This document shows positions 43,178-52,826 of a DNA stretch of 62,988 nucleotides, piece after piece. A model generated the notes under the pieces. The model searched no databases. It saw only the letters and a list, made by a program, of their open reading frames with translations, and had not been told where the DNA came from. Source of the stretch: Chitinophagales bacterium (GTDB lineage: Bacteria; Bacteroidota; Bacteroidia; Chitinophagales; JADJOU01); the NCBI GenBank assembly GCA_016787225.1, contig JAEUUY010000026.1, forward strand, positions 236,414 to 299,401. The letters run 5' to 3'. Each line of letters opens with the position of its first letter. The first letter of the stretch is position 1. Made by a program: the position numbers and the translations under genes.

Positions 43178-43239
43178 AATTTTGCACAAAATTTAATAAA
43201 AACGCAACATGGTTATTTTCTTCTTAGAAAAGAAGAGTC

Positions 43240-43425
43240 TAATTTTGTAATTGAAAATAAACTCGAATAAAAGATAGGCTATAAAATATGTTAGACTTGT
43301 CTTAAAAACCTTACCTAGGGGGAACTACTGCATGTCTATCACGACTGAGCATGGAGTAAAAAACTTCAGAATCACTAAGTAGAACCAAACAAAAAATAAA
43401 AACCCAAGCCTTGGCTTGGGTTTTT
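43240..43425 (+). ncRNA. Possible small RNA between recG and the peptidyl-prolyl isomerase gene
   Basis: A TAATTTTG element (43240-43247) fits a Bacteroidota -7 box, and a strong terminator ends at 43425, leaving a transcript of about 170 nt with no open frame. A stretch near 43310-43365 (CCTAGGGGGAACTACTGC and nearby) is richer in G+C than other spacers here. No known RNA family is recognised; this may be only the recG 3' region. Confidence 0.2.
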
Positions 43426-43426
43426 T
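43397..43426. terminator. Bidirectional rho-independent terminator
   Basis: An extended stem CCCAAGCC / GGCTTGGG with a two-base TT loop is flanked by A-runs on the left and T-runs on the right, so it works in both directions. It ends the recG side and the convergent isomerase gene (stop at 43449). Confidence 0.85.
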
Positions 43427-43448
43427 ATTTGTAAATGACAGTGTAGCT

Positions 43449-44612
43449 CTATTTAATCTCCATCATTTCGGTATCAAAAATTAGTGTAGATTTTGGAGGA
43501 ATAACTGGCTGACGACCATCTACTCCATAAGCTAACCAATAAGGGATAATCAATTTGGCTTTCGCTCCTTTGTTAAGAAGTGCAATACCCTCTTCCCATC
43601 CTGGGATTACCATACCCTGACCAAGAGGGAAGGTAATTGGCTCATTGCGGTCATAAGAGGCATCGAATTTTTTACCATCTGTAAAGGCACCACTGTAGTG
43701 CACACTAACAGTATTTCCTGGTTTAGCGCGCTCTCCTGTTCCTTGCTTTTCAATGATGTAAGCTAATCCTGTAGCTGTAAATGTAGCTGTAGGATATAAT
43801 TTTTTGATTTCTGCTCTAAACGCTGGCTCATCAGTTCTTGCTGCTTCCATATTTTTTCTCTGCATTTCTTTCATCATTTCTTCCATTTTGGCTCTTTCTG
43901 CCTTTTGAAGCTCTTCCATTTTGGCTTGTGCCTTTACCTTATAGGTTTCAAATGATGCCTTATCTACCTTGAAAGCTTGGGCTTCAGCACCTACCCTCTC
44001 GATTCTTACTTTTTTCATGACATCATTGACTTTAATATTATTCACAACATCCATGCCAGAAATGACTCGTCCGAATACGGTATGTTTCCCATCTAACCAT
44101 GGTGTGGCAGTAACTGTTATAAAAAACTGAGAACCGTTTGTTCCAGGACCAGCATTGGCCATAGATAAAATACCAGGTACATCATGCTTTAAGCTTGGCT
44201 CTATTTCATCAGGGAAGTTATAACCAGGACCGCTAGTTCCTGTTCCCGTTGGGTCTCCACCTTGTATCATAAAGTCTTGTGGATCACCATTTCCTTTAGT
44301 TATCACTCTGTGAAATTTGATACTATCATAATATGGTACGCCCAATGGTTTTGCAGTATTCTCCATCTTACCTTCTGCTAATCCTACAAAGTTAGCGACG
44401 GTCATAGGAGTTTTTTTGTGCTCTAGAAGGATAACAATATTTCCTTTATCTGTTTCAATAGTAGCATAAATGCCGGGTTGCTTTTGATTACTCATTTTAG
44501 TTTTTGTTGATGTGGTTGTAGCTTTCTTCTTAACAGCCGGAGTGGATTTTTTCTGAGCCACAGCGAATATGCTAATCAGACAAAGCATGATAAATAAATT
44601 TAGTTTTTTCAT
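43449..44612 (-). CDS. Exported cyclophilin-FKBP fusion peptidyl-prolyl isomerase (1)
   Basis: A 387-residue protein with signal peptide [21 protein letters not shown] cyclophilin domain (about 48-205) shows [40 protein letters not shown] and [13 protein letters not shown] charged helical linker (about 225-260, rich in KMEE) leads to an FKBP domain (about 285-387) with [31 protein letters not shown] and PYWLAYG. Both domains keep catalytic-type residues (Arg, Phe, Gln; Tyr, Asp, Trp). It likely assists folding in the periplasm. Confidence 0.92.
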   Translation of the reverse strand: MKKLNLFIMLCLISIFAVAQKKSTPAVKKKATTTSTKTKMSNQKQPGIYATIETDKGNIVILLEHKKTPMTVANFVGLAEGKMENTAKPLGVPYYDSIKFHRVITKGNGDPQDFMIQGGDPTGTGTSGPGYNFPDEIEPSLKHDVPGILSMANAGPGTNGSQFFITVTATPWLDGKHTVFGRVISGMDVVNNIKVNDVMKKVRIERVGAEAQAFKVDKASFETYKVKAQAKMEELQKAERAKMEEMMKEMQRKNMEAARTDEPAFRAEIKKLYPTATFTATGLAYIIEKQGTGERAKPGNTVSVHYSGAFTDGKKFDASYDRNEPITFPLGQGMVIPGWEEGIALLNKGAKAKLIIPYWLAYGVDGRQPVIPPKSTLIFDTEMMEIK

Positions 44613-44703
44613 TTGATACTATGTTTAACTTATTAATAATTTCATTCTATTTGCACTAAAATATCACATTAAGTTTTTGCATGGAAATTCTTTTGGAGGT
44701 CAA

Positions 44704-45783
44704 CTATTGAAAATCTACCAAGTAAACTTCAAAAATAAGTGGTTCATTAGGTCCAATGGCACCTTGCACTCCTTTTTCTCCATAGGCCAAATAACTCGGT
44801 ATTATGAGCGTGGCTTTTTCTCCCTTACGAAGTAATGCTATACCTTCATCCCAGCCTGCTATCACTTGACCTCCACCTAAAGGAAATTGTATAGGCTCTT
44901 TGCGAGAATAAGACTCATCAAACACTTTACCGCTGGTCAGCATACCTTTGTAGTGGACTTTGACAATATTTCCAGCAGCTACTTGAGCATCTTCTGTGAC
45001 TGTAGTCTTCAGATAGTATAATCCTGAAGTCGTTTTCACTGCTTGCGGATAAACTTTTTTGGCATATTCCTCGAACGCTTTATACATAGGCGATGCTAAA
45101 TGATGTTCGTATTTCATTTTCAATTCTGCCAGTGCTTTCTGATTTACGATTTCTTTTTGTCCATTAAAAACCTTTACGGCATCAAAATTTTGCGCTTCGC
45201 TCGTATTTCGCAATATGCGAATACTATCAATAACATCGTCCGCTGTTATTTTATTGACCACATCCTGCCCTTCTATCACACGTCCAAAAATAGAATGAAC
45301 TCCATTGAGCCATTCGGTTTTCATATGGGTAATGAAGAACTGAGAGCCATTTGTATTTTTGCCAGAATTTGCCATGGAAAGAATACCTGGTCCATCGTGA
45401 CTTAACTCTTCATGAAATTCGTCCGGAAACGTATAACCCGGATTACCATTACCTTTGCCAAATGGACAACCACCTTGAATCATAAAATTTTCAACTACTC
45501 TATGAAACTTTAAACCATCGTAATATGGCTTTCCGAGAGGTTTGTGCTTATTTGGCATTTTTCCTTCTGCCAAGCCTATGAAATTAGCAACAGTCATAGG
45601 AGCTCTTACAAATTCAAGACCTACTTTGATGATGCCTTTTTTGGTATAAATATTGGCAATCATATCTTTATTGGCCTCGAAAGGCGCAACACCAGTGCTT
45701 ATTACTTGTGTATCTGAATTTTCCGTTTTTTCTTTACAAGAACCCAAAATGAGCAGAAGCCCACATATCAATAGATGCCTCAT
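44704..45783 (-). CDS. Cyclophilin-FKBP fusion lipoprotein (2)
   Basis: A 359-residue protein starting MRHLLICGLLLILGSCKEK, a lipoprotein signal with Cys16, so it is probably membrane-anchored. The start at 45783 is preferred over 45873, which would bury the signal. The cyclophilin domain has FHRVVENFMIQGGCPFGKGN and [18 protein letters not shown]; the FKBP domain has VKVHYKGMLTSGKVFDESY, VIAGWDEGIALL and PSYLAYG. It is a paralogue of the gene at 43449, 91 nt away on the same strand. Confidence 0.92.
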   Translation of the reverse strand: MRHLLICGLLLILGSCKEKTENSDTQVISTGVAPFEANKDMIANIYTKKGIIKVGLEFVRAPMTVANFIGLAEGKMPNKHKPLGKPYYDGLKFHRVVENFMIQGGCPFGKGNGNPGYTFPDEFHEELSHDGPGILSMANSGKNTNGSQFFITHMKTEWLNGVHSIFGRVIEGQDVVNKITADDVIDSIRILRNTSEAQNFDAVKVFNGQKEIVNQKALAELKMKYEHHLASPMYKAFEEYAKKVYPQAVKTTSGLYYLKTTVTEDAQVAAGNIVKVHYKGMLTSGKVFDESYSRKEPIQFPLGGGQVIAGWDEGIALLRKGEKATLIIPSYLAYGEKGVQGAIGPNEPLIFEVYLVDFQ

Positions 45784-45805
45784 GGATTGTACTATAAATT
45801 TAGAA

Positions 45806-46450
45806 TTAATTTTTCGGTGTAGATTCCATTCTTTTGAAATCATCGTAAGACATAGATAAGTATTTATTTTCACCGAAAAATTTCAATATCAACACCATTT
45901 CTTCTGCATTAATATATCCTGGTACATTGGTCAATAAATCATGATCTACACCTAGAAACGAGGTAGTAGGATATCCCATTTTACCACTCAATAGATGTAT
46001 GGCAAATTCATGAGTACTTCTGATTCCTTGAGCTTTCATTTCATATTTAGTACCTTTGTACATAACTGGATCTTCTCTTTCTGCATTGAACTTTACTGGC
46101 AAGAAATATCTATTCAATGTTTCAATAACACGAGGATCTTCATAGGTGGTCTTATCCATTCTTTTACACCATCCGCACCAATCTGTAAAAAAGTCTACCA
46201 ATATTTTTTTCTTGGTAGATTTTGACTTTGCTAGTGCGTCATTCAATGTCATCCAAGTCAATGTTTTGGATACAGGTTCTGTACTGACGGCTGTTTTACC
46301 TCCACCCAATTCTGATACCATCTGGGCTTCCTGCTTTTTTCTAGCTTCTATCTTGGCCTGAGCAGCAGCCTGTGCTTTTTGTTTATTTGTTTGACCATAG
46401 CATATTTGGCTAGCTATTATCAATGCGACTAAAAGAGTTAATTTATTCAT
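45806..46450 (-). CDS. Exported thioredoxin-fold protein
   Basis: A 214-residue protein with signal peptide MNKLTLLVALIIASQICYG. After an Ala/Lys/Gln-rich linker, a thioredoxin-like domain (about 65-190) carries the redox motif TDWCGWCKRMD, with MGYPTTSFL as the cis-Pro loop. It resembles the DsbD C-terminal or DUF255-like group. It probably reduces or isomerises disulfides in the periplasm, fitting the neighbouring folding catalysts. Confidence 0.87.
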   Translation of the reverse strand: MNKLTLLVALIIASQICYGQTNKQKAQAAAQAKIEARKKQEAQMVSELGGGKTAVSTEPVSKTLTWMTLNDALAKSKSTKKKILVDFFTDWCGWCKRMDKTTYEDPRVIETLNRYFLPVKFNAEREDPVMYKGTKYEMKAQGIRSTHEFAIHLLSGKMGYPTTSFLGVDHDLLTNVPGYINAEEMVLILKFFGENKYLSMSYDDFKRMESTPKN

Positions 46451-46523
46451 TGTAGTTTGATTTTAAAATTATTATCATAGACTAGCTAAGCCTATCGTTC
46501 GTTTAATGTTTTTACCTTATTTA

Positions 46524-46976
46524 TCAAGCTCTTGAGAGGATTTCTTTGACTATTTTAGAAATGATAGCCCCTTCGGCTTGTCCAGCTAACTTTTTATTGG
46601 CTGCACCTATTACCTTTCCCATTTCTTTAATATCTGAAACACATAATTCGGATATTAAATCCTGCACTATGGGTTTGATTTCTTCTTCTGACAATTGTTT
46701 CGGCAAGAATTTTTCCAAAACCTCCAATTCTTCTCTTTCCTTGGTGGCTAGTTCCGTCATTCCTTGTCCACTATAGATTTCTATACTCTCTTTACGCTGT
46801 TTAGCTAGCTTTTGAATTAACTGCATTTCGCGCTCAGGAGTCATTTCTCCCGCATTTTTCTCTGTTTTGGCTAATAAGATAGCTCCTTTTATGGCTCTCA
46901 AGGTGCGCAATGAAGCCTCATCCTTGGCTTTCATAGCCTCTTTGAGCATGTCCATTACCTTTTTCTCTAGTTCCAC
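46524..46976 (-). CDS. GatB/YqeY domain protein
   Basis: A 150-residue helical protein, full length for the stand-alone YqeY family: MLKEAMKAKDEASLRTLRAIKGAI, then ELEVLEKFLPKQLSEEEI and MGKVIGAANKKLAGQAEG. The domain occurs in the tRNA-binding part of the GatB amidotransferase; the role of stand-alone copies is unclear. In many Bacteroidota it lies by ftsZ, but not here. Confidence 0.92.
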   Translation of the reverse strand: MELEKKVMDMLKEAMKAKDEASLRTLRAIKGAILLAKTEKNAGEMTPEREMQLIQKLAKQRKESIEIYSGQGMTELATKEREELEVLEKFLPKQLSEEEIKPIVQDLISELCVSDIKEMGKVIGAANKKLAGQAEGAIISKIVKEILSRA

Positions 46977-47146
46977 TTCATTATTAGTTTTAAGTACTGA
47001 ATTCTTAGTTATAAGTTATATAAAGGAGGACAAATTTAATATTTTGAATCCTAATGCAAGATTAAAAGTTTAGTAAAGTGGTTAAAAGTTGTTCAAATAA
47101 TGATTTAAAACTAACCTTAGCAAATTAGCACCTTATAGGTATGATC

Positions 47147-48253
47147 CTATTCTACCTCCATTTCATAAGCCCCCAGCACCACACTTTTCTGATATTCTCT
47201 AATCATTTTTTCTCTTCCTTTTTGACCCATTGCTATTCTTTGATTTTCTGTTAAGGCATATAATTTCATCATGGAATCAGCTAAAGCATGAGGGTTGCGA
47301 ACTTCACTGAGATAACCTGATATACCATCAACAATGAGATTTTTACAACCCGTGACATTGGTCGCTATTAGCGGCTTGGCCATCGAAGCTCCTTGCATCA
47401 GCACATTGGCGCAGCCTTCACGATAGGATGGCAGCACGATAGCATCTGCCTCAGCCATGTAAGGACGCACATCAAGGGTATAGCCGAGATAGTTTATGAG
47501 TCCCTCCTTTTCCCAGGTCTTGACTTCAACTTCTGATATCGTATTCTTACTTCTACTTTGTTGCCAGTAGGGGCCTAATAATTGAAATTGAATTTCAGGA
47601 TATTTGGACTTCACTATTTTAGCAGCTTCAATAAAATCTCGGACTCCTTTATCTGCTATTAGACGACTCACCATGAGAAAGCTAAAGCCATTCTTTGTTT
47701 TAAGTCTCGGATAATAATAATCCGTATCTACACCACTCCCTGGGAGAAGCTTGGCTTGGTCACTTCTCACAAACTTATTCTTTATAAAGAAATCAAAATC
47801 ATCTTGATTTTGAAAAAAGACCCGTTGGTTTTTAAGAAATACAAATTTATAGGCCAAACGGATTAGAAGATATATAAATCCTTTGTCTGTAGTCAAAGGT
47901 CCAGTGCCTGTAACATTGCTCACAATAGGGATTCCTAAACATCGAGCTGCCAGACTACCAAAGATATTGGGGCGAATGGTAAATGAAAAAATGACATCAG
48001 GTTGTATCTTTTTTATCTCTACAATAAGTCTATAAAAAAATTGAATGGCTTTCAAAGGATTCAAAACGACTGTCCCTACGGGACGACAGATAAAGCCTTC
48101 CTTCTCAAGAACTCCATTATCGTCTTTTTCAGCTTTGGACAGAATGTAAACTTCATATCCTTTATTCTTAAAATGTCGCAAAATCTCCATACGCAGCGAG
48201 AGCACGGTATAATAGGTATTTTCAAGAATGATGATTTTCAGCTTTTTAGCCAC
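47147..48253 (-). CDS. Glycosyltransferase family 4 protein
   Basis: A 368-residue GT-B enzyme, resembling N,N'-diacetylbacillosaminyl-PP-undecaprenol alpha-1,3-GalNAc transferases such as PglA. The acceptor half contains VIFSFTIRPNIFGSLAARCLG and SNVTGTG. The donor half contains LMVSRLIADKGVRDFIEAA, then the E-x7-E type motif in VLPSYREGCANVLMQGASMAKPLIAT. It may build surface glycans. The GTG start (GTG-GCT-AAA) lies at the edge of a dispersed repeat reading GAATTCGTGGC. No other sugar gene is adjacent. Confidence 0.88.
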   Translation of the reverse strand: MAKKLKIIILENTYYTVLSLRMEILRHFKNKGYEVYILSKAEKDDNGVLEKEGFICRPVGTVVLNPLKAIQFFYRLIVEIKKIQPDVIFSFTIRPNIFGSLAARCLGIPIVSNVTGTGPLTTDKGFIYLLIRLAYKFVFLKNQRVFFQNQDDFDFFIKNKFVRSDQAKLLPGSGVDTDYYYPRLKTKNGFSFLMVSRLIADKGVRDFIEAAKIVKSKYPEIQFQLLGPYWQQSRSKNTISEVEVKTWEKEGLINYLGYTLDVRPYMAEADAIVLPSYREGCANVLMQGASMAKPLIATNVTGCKNLIVDGISGYLSEVRNPHALADSMMKLYALTENQRIAMGQKGREKMIREYQKSVVLGAYEMEVE

Positions 48254-48294
48254 GAATTCACAAAATATTATTAAGGCATAGAGGTCGCAAAGAA
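48249..48294 (-). repeat. Dispersed repeat copy at the start of the glycosyltransferase gene
   Basis: On the minus strand it reads CTTTGCGACCTCTATGCC, about 14 AT-rich nt, then GTGAATTCGTGGC. The final GTG is the start codon of the downstream gene. The order of words matches the composite copy upstream of ftsL. Confidence 0.55.
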
Positions 48295-48327
48295 AAAAAT
48301 CCTTTTCAAATATTGATTAGATTATTT

Positions 48328-49032
48328 TTAACTTGCTTTTCTAACCGTTCGCTGCTCTATTCGTTTTTCAAATTTTTCACCTTGGAAAATTCTATGAACG
48401 TAAATCCCAGGAGTGTGTATCTGATTAGGGTCTAATTCTCCTGCGGGCACTAATTCTTCCACCTCTGCTATGGTAATCTTGCCTCCTATAGCCATGGCAG
48501 GATTAAAATTTCTGGCAGTAGACTTATAAATTAAATTACCCATAGTATCTCCTTTCCAGGCCTTGACAATAGCGAACTCTGCTTCAAAAGCATATTCTAG
48601 TAAATATTCCTTACCATTGAATACTCGCGTCTCTTTTCCCTCAGCCACCTCTGTGCCTACTCCAGCAGGAGTCCATACAGCAGGCATGCCGTAGCCGGCT
48701 GCCATGCATCGAGTAGCTAAGGTGCCTTGTGGAATAAGCTCTACCTCTAACTCTCCCGACAGCATTTGCCGCTCAAACTCTGCATTTTCTCCCACATAAC
48801 TAGATATCATTTTTTTTATCTGCTTGGTTTGTAAAAGTAGCCCTAGTCCGAAATCATCTACACCCGCATTATTGGATATACAAGTCAAATTTTTCGTACC
48901 CTTTCTCACCAAAGCAGCAATTGAATTCTCTGGTATACCGCATAAACCGAACCCTCCTAACATCAGAGTCATACCATCTTGAATTCCCGCTAGAGCTTCA
49001 TCTGCTGTTTTATATACTTTATTAAATCCCAT
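48328..49032 (-). CDS. scoA: CoA transferase subunit A (3-oxoacid CoA-transferase type)
   Basis: A 234-residue alpha subunit of a class I CoA transferase such as succinyl-CoA:3-ketoacid CoA transferase. [13 protein letters not shown] (about 27-39), [16 protein letters not shown] and [18 protein letters not shown] are characteristic. The catalytic Glu is on subunit B, which normally follows directly; no B gene is adjacent here. Confidence 0.9.
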   Translation of the reverse strand: MGFNKVYKTADEALAGIQDGMTLMLGGFGLCGIPENSIAALVRKGTKNLTCISNNAGVDDFGLGLLLQTKQIKKMISSYVGENAEFERQMLSGELEVELIPQGTLATRCMAAGYGMPAVWTPAGVGTEVAEGKETRVFNGKEYLLEYAFEAEFAIVKAWKGDTMGNLIYKSTARNFNPAMAIGGKITIAEVEELVPAGELDPNQIHTPGIYVHRIFQGEKFEKRIEQRTVRKAS

Positions 49033-49186
49033 GATTAGGTTATTTGAAACAGAGCAAAAATAGAGAAATTAGATTTTGAGTATTGAATATTCTTAACTTT
49101 ATAGTTATTATGTTTAAACTTTACTAGACATAAAATATCTTAGGATTGTGAATAGAGGATAAGTATTTAGTCCATATATTCACTCA

Positions 49187-52120
49187 ATGAGTATTTTTGC
49201 TGATATGCCTAGAATCCTGTTTTTAATTTTTGTCTCATTCATGTCTGCCTCCATACTCATTGGTCAACAAGTGGTATTCACTAAATCGGATACACTCTGG
49301 GCTTTGAAAACCATGAATAGGTTAAATACGAAAGAAAAAATAGCCCAGCTATTCATGACAGAGGTCTATCCAAAACCTGAAAACAAAGACAACAAGAAAA
49401 AAGTATTGCAACTGATTAAAAAAAATAAAGTCGGAGGTCTAATCTGTATGAAGGGTGACTATGGTCTCACTGGCGAATGGCTTCGAGAGTTTCAGAAAAC
49501 AAGTGATGTTCCTCTTTTAGTATCTATAGATGGTGAATGGGGCATCAATATGCGTATAGCGAATACTACAAAATTTCCTTATCAATTGACCATGGGGGCA
49601 TTGGCGAATGATAGCCTAATTTATGAAATGGGACGGGCAATAGCTAGAGATTGTCGCAGATTGGGAATTCATGTAAACTTCGCTCCAGTAGTCGATATAA
49701 ATATCAATCCTAATAATCCGGTAATTAATTATAGGTCCTTCGGTGAAAATAAATTAAAAGTGGCAAATAAGGCACTTAACTACGCCCTAGGTATGCAGTC
49801 AGAAAATGTTATGGCTTGTGCTAAGCATTTTCCAGGACACGGTGACACTGATGTGGATAGTCATCACGATATTCCTGTAATAAATAAATCAAAAGAAAAA
49901 TTAGAAGATATAGAGCTCTTCCCTTTTATAAGAATGGCAGAAGAGAATGTATGGGGGACCATGATTGCCCATCTTAAAGTACCTAGTCTCGATTCAGTTA
50001 ATACTGCCTCTTTATCCTACGATGTCGTCACCAAGTTGCTAAAACAAGATTTGGGATTTCAAGGTTTGGTATACACAGATGCACTCAATATGGGCGGAGC
50101 TACTAAGAGTTCAGAGCCGGGATCTCTAGAGCTAGAGGCTTATATAGCAGGAAATGATATTTTGCTCATGTCGCAAAATATTGAATCTGGAATAGAAAAA
50201 ATCTATCAACACATCATGTTGAGTTCGAATTCTAAAACAGAACAAGATTTAAATAATCGGGTATTTAAAATTCTCTTATTCAAGCATAGACTAAAAACGG
50301 AACAAATATTAGCTACTGAAAATGCACCCGATGAGTCTTATAATAAAAGTCTAAGAGATAGAATCTATCAAGATGCCCTTACTTTTGTATCACAAGAGAA
50401 GACAATTGAATCCCTAATACTAGATAAATCACGTTCTGCTTTACTCATTTCATTCTCTGATAAGTCTACTAATTTTGCTCATATGATGCAAGGATTTAAG
50501 GAGATGGCTCAAATACGATTATCCAAAAATTCTTCAGACAAAGAGTATACCAGTGTATTGGAAGCCACAAAAAATTATGAGCAGGTTTTTATAGCTTACC
50601 ATGACTTATCACAACATAGCGCCAATAATTTTGGATTGACAAATCGTCAAATCAACTTCATAGAAAGTGTAAGCAATTTGCCAAACATTACACATATATT
50701 ATTTGGCAATCCTTATGCATTAAAGTATTTTCAAAAGGCCAAAAATGTACTTATCACCTATGAAGATAATGAGATTGTTCAGATAGTTGCATTTAAAAAA
50801 TTATATTTAAACGAAAAGTTTTTAGGGAAACTACCTGTTTCTGTTGGTGTGTTTCCTGAAGGCAGCCAATATCTCATTTCTCAAAAAACGCTACCCAAAC
50901 AAGAAGATATAGCCGCTGATACTGCTTTTATAGATGAAGCATATCTTACACAGATAAGTAAAGCCGATGCCTTAGCCAGAATAGAAACGCTCTGTATGGA
51001 AATTCAAAATAAAGGTGTAGCTCCTGGTGGGCAGCTTTATGTCATGCATAAAGGTAAAGAAATTTATAAAAAATCATTTGGAAAGCACACATATGCCACT
51101 CAATCTAGAGAGGTAAAAAACTCAGATATTTACGATCTGGCTTCGGTCTCTAAAATTATTGGGACAACACTCGCATTAATGAAAATGAACGATGCAGGTA
51201 TGATTTCAATTACTGATAGAGTAGGCGACTATTTAACCCTTGGAGAATTTAATACAGTTTCTAATGTAACATTAGCTCAGCTCCTGACCCATGAAGCTGG
51301 GTTAACCCCGTTCATACCATTTTTCGAGCGATTTAATGATAGCAATTTTTTCAATTATTTCAGGACAAATTCAGAGGCCAACTTTACCACAAAAGTAGCC
51401 AATGACCTTTATGTTAGAGACGACTACAAAGATAGCATGTGGTATGAAACAACACATCGAGAGCGTAAGGGCGAAGGACGATATAAATACTCTGACCTCA
51501 GCATGTACATACTGCAAAAGATAGTAGAGACCGCTTCAGGGTTATCCCTTGACCAATATTTATACACCCAGATATATAGACCTATGGGGCTTGAATTGTG
51601 TTATAATCCAACGGAAAAAATAAAACTTGAGCGAATTGTCCCTACGGAATATGACTTTAAATTTAGGCTTCAACAAATCCATGGCTATGTCCATGATCAA
51701 GGGTGTGCACTATATGGTGGGGTTTGTGGTCACGCCGGGTTATTTGGGAAAGCAGAAGATGTAGGCAAAATTATGCAAATGCTACTTGATGGTGGTCGGT
51801 ACAAAGGTAAACAATATATAAAACCTGAAACTATAGCACTTTTTACAAGCCAACAAAATCCAAATTCTAGACGTGGATTGGGCTTTGACAAGCCTAGTGT
51901 TGACAATTTAGGTTCTAGTCCTACCTCACCACTATGTTCTTTTGCTACTTTTGGGCACACTGGATTTACGGGTACATGTGCATGGGCAGATCCTTTTAAC
52001 GAGCTCGTATTCGTTTTTCTTTCCAATAGGATTTATCCAGATGCTAATAATAAAAAACTAGCAAGAGGAAAATATAGAGAGCGATTGCAATCCTTGTTTT
52101 ATCTTTATACTAAAGAATAA
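49187..52120 (+). CDS. GH3 beta-N-acetylglucosaminidase-like / serine beta-lactamase-like fusion
   Basis: A 977-residue exported enzyme (hydrophobic N-terminus ILFLIFVSFMSASILIG). The first part is a NagZ-like GH3 domain with the family motif KHFPGHGDT at 213-221 (His/Asp dyad) and nucleophile Asp298 in YTDALNMGG. A second GH3-type alpha/beta layer follows to about 560. The C-terminal part (about 595-970) is a class C beta-lactamase/PBP-like serine hydrolase: SVSK at 653-656, YSD at 768-770 and HTG near 922. This fusion is known in Bacteroidota and probably acts on peptidoglycan: sugar cleavage by one half, peptide or ester cleavage by the other. Confidence 0.9.
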   Translation: MSIFADMPRILFLIFVSFMSASILIGQQVVFTKSDTLWALKTMNRLNTKEKIAQLFMTEVYPKPENKDNKKKVLQLIKKNKVGGLICMKGDYGLTGEWLREFQKTSDVPLLVSIDGEWGINMRIANTTKFPYQLTMGALANDSLIYEMGRAIARDCRRLGIHVNFAPVVDININPNNPVINYRSFGENKLKVANKALNYALGMQSENVMACAKHFPGHGDTDVDSHHDIPVINKSKEKLEDIELFPFIRMAEENVWGTMIAHLKVPSLDSVNTASLSYDVVTKLLKQDLGFQGLVYTDALNMGGATKSSEPGSLELEAYIAGNDILLMSQNIESGIEKIYQHIMLSSNSKTEQDLNNRVFKILLFKHRLKTEQILATENAPDESYNKSLRDRIYQDALTFVSQEKTIESLILDKSRSALLISFSDKSTNFAHMMQGFKEMAQIRLSKNSSDKEYTSVLEATKNYEQVFIAYHDLSQHSANNFGLTNRQINFIESVSNLPNITHILFGNPYALKYFQKAKNVLITYEDNEIVQIVAFKKLYLNEKFLGKLPVSVGVFPEGSQYLISQKTLPKQEDIAADTAFIDEAYLTQISKADALARIETLCMEIQNKGVAPGGQLYVMHKGKEIYKKSFGKHTYATQSREVKNSDIYDLASVSKIIGTTLALMKMNDAGMISITDRVGDYLTLGEFNTVSNVTLAQLLTHEAGLTPFIPFFERFNDSNFFNYFRTNSEANFTTKVANDLYVRDDYKDSMWYETTHRERKGEGRYKYSDLSMYILQKIVETASGLSLDQYLYTQIYRPMGLELCYNPTEKIKLERIVPTEYDFKFRLQQIHGYVHDQGCALYGGVCGHAGLFGKAEDVGKIMQMLLDGGRYKGKQYIKPETIALFTSQQNPNSRRGLGFDKPSVDNLGSSPTSPLCSFATFGHTGFTGTCAWADPFNELVFVFLSNRIYPDANNKKLARGKYRERLQSLFYLYTKE

Positions 52121-52149
52121 TTTCTATCAAATAATAAAAAACAAATATA

Positions 52150-52698
52150 GTGAAAGTAGAACCTGGAAGTTTATTGATAAGCTATCCTTTTTTAGAAGAT
52201 GATTATTTTTATCGTTCTGTTATTTGTATGATAGAGCACAATGGTGAAGGATCATTTGGCCTAATAATCAATAAAAAAATGCCCTATAAAATTGGGGAGT
52301 TAGTTCCTATTTTATCTCATTTAGATAATCATATCTATATGGGTGGTCCAGTTGATACTCAGTCACTTTTCTTCTTACATCCCTACCCAGATCTCAAGGA
52401 CACTATGAAAGTTGCAGAAGGGCTTTACATGAATGGGGATATCCAAGAATTGAAAGATATGATAGAGTTGGATTTTGCACAAGGGCAGGAAATCCGATTT
52501 TATCTGGGCTATTCTGGATGGTCTGTAAATCAGTTACAAGGAGAAATCGACGAGAAGTCTTGGCTAATAGGACCCTCGAATCCTGGGCTAGTATATGATG
52601 ACAGCCTAGATGATATCATATGGAGAAAAGCTGTAGAACAACTCGGGGATGAGTACAAAGACTTGGCTAAATTTCCTATAGACCCTCAGATGAATTAA
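52150..52698 (+). CDS. YqgE/AlgH (DUF179) family protein
   Basis: A 182-residue cytoplasmic protein. It begins VEPGSLLISYPFLEDDYFYRSV and contains EGSFGLIINKKM, YMGGPVD and YLGYSGWSVNQLQGEI, the conserved YqgE blocks. Function of the family is not established; AlgH was named for an alginate regulatory phenotype. The start is GTG at 52150, 29 nt after the fusion gene. Confidence 0.93.
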   Translation: MKVEPGSLLISYPFLEDDYFYRSVICMIEHNGEGSFGLIINKKMPYKIGELVPILSHLDNHIYMGGPVDTQSLFFLHPYPDLKDTMKVAEGLYMNGDIQELKDMIELDFAQGQEIRFYLGYSGWSVNQLQGEIDEKSWLIGPSNPGLVYDDSLDDIIWRKAVEQLGDEYKDLAKFPIDPQMN

Positions 52699-52751
52699 AG
52701 TATTCGCTATCCCTTTAACTAGTTTTTCTATTGATTTCTAGCTATTTCGAT

Positions 52752-52759
52752 TATCTTTG
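52752..52759 (+). promoter_or_regulatory. Promoter -7 element for the SprB-repeat protein
   Basis: TATCTTTG matches TAnnTTTG. A TTGA word 18 nt upstream (52731-52734) fits a -33 element. The ORF starts 67 nt downstream. Confidence 0.5.
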
Positions 52760-52826
52760 TAGATGGTAAACTATTCATTTGCCACTATGTATGAAATATT
52801 TAAGGTATAATTAAAATCAGTGTGAA

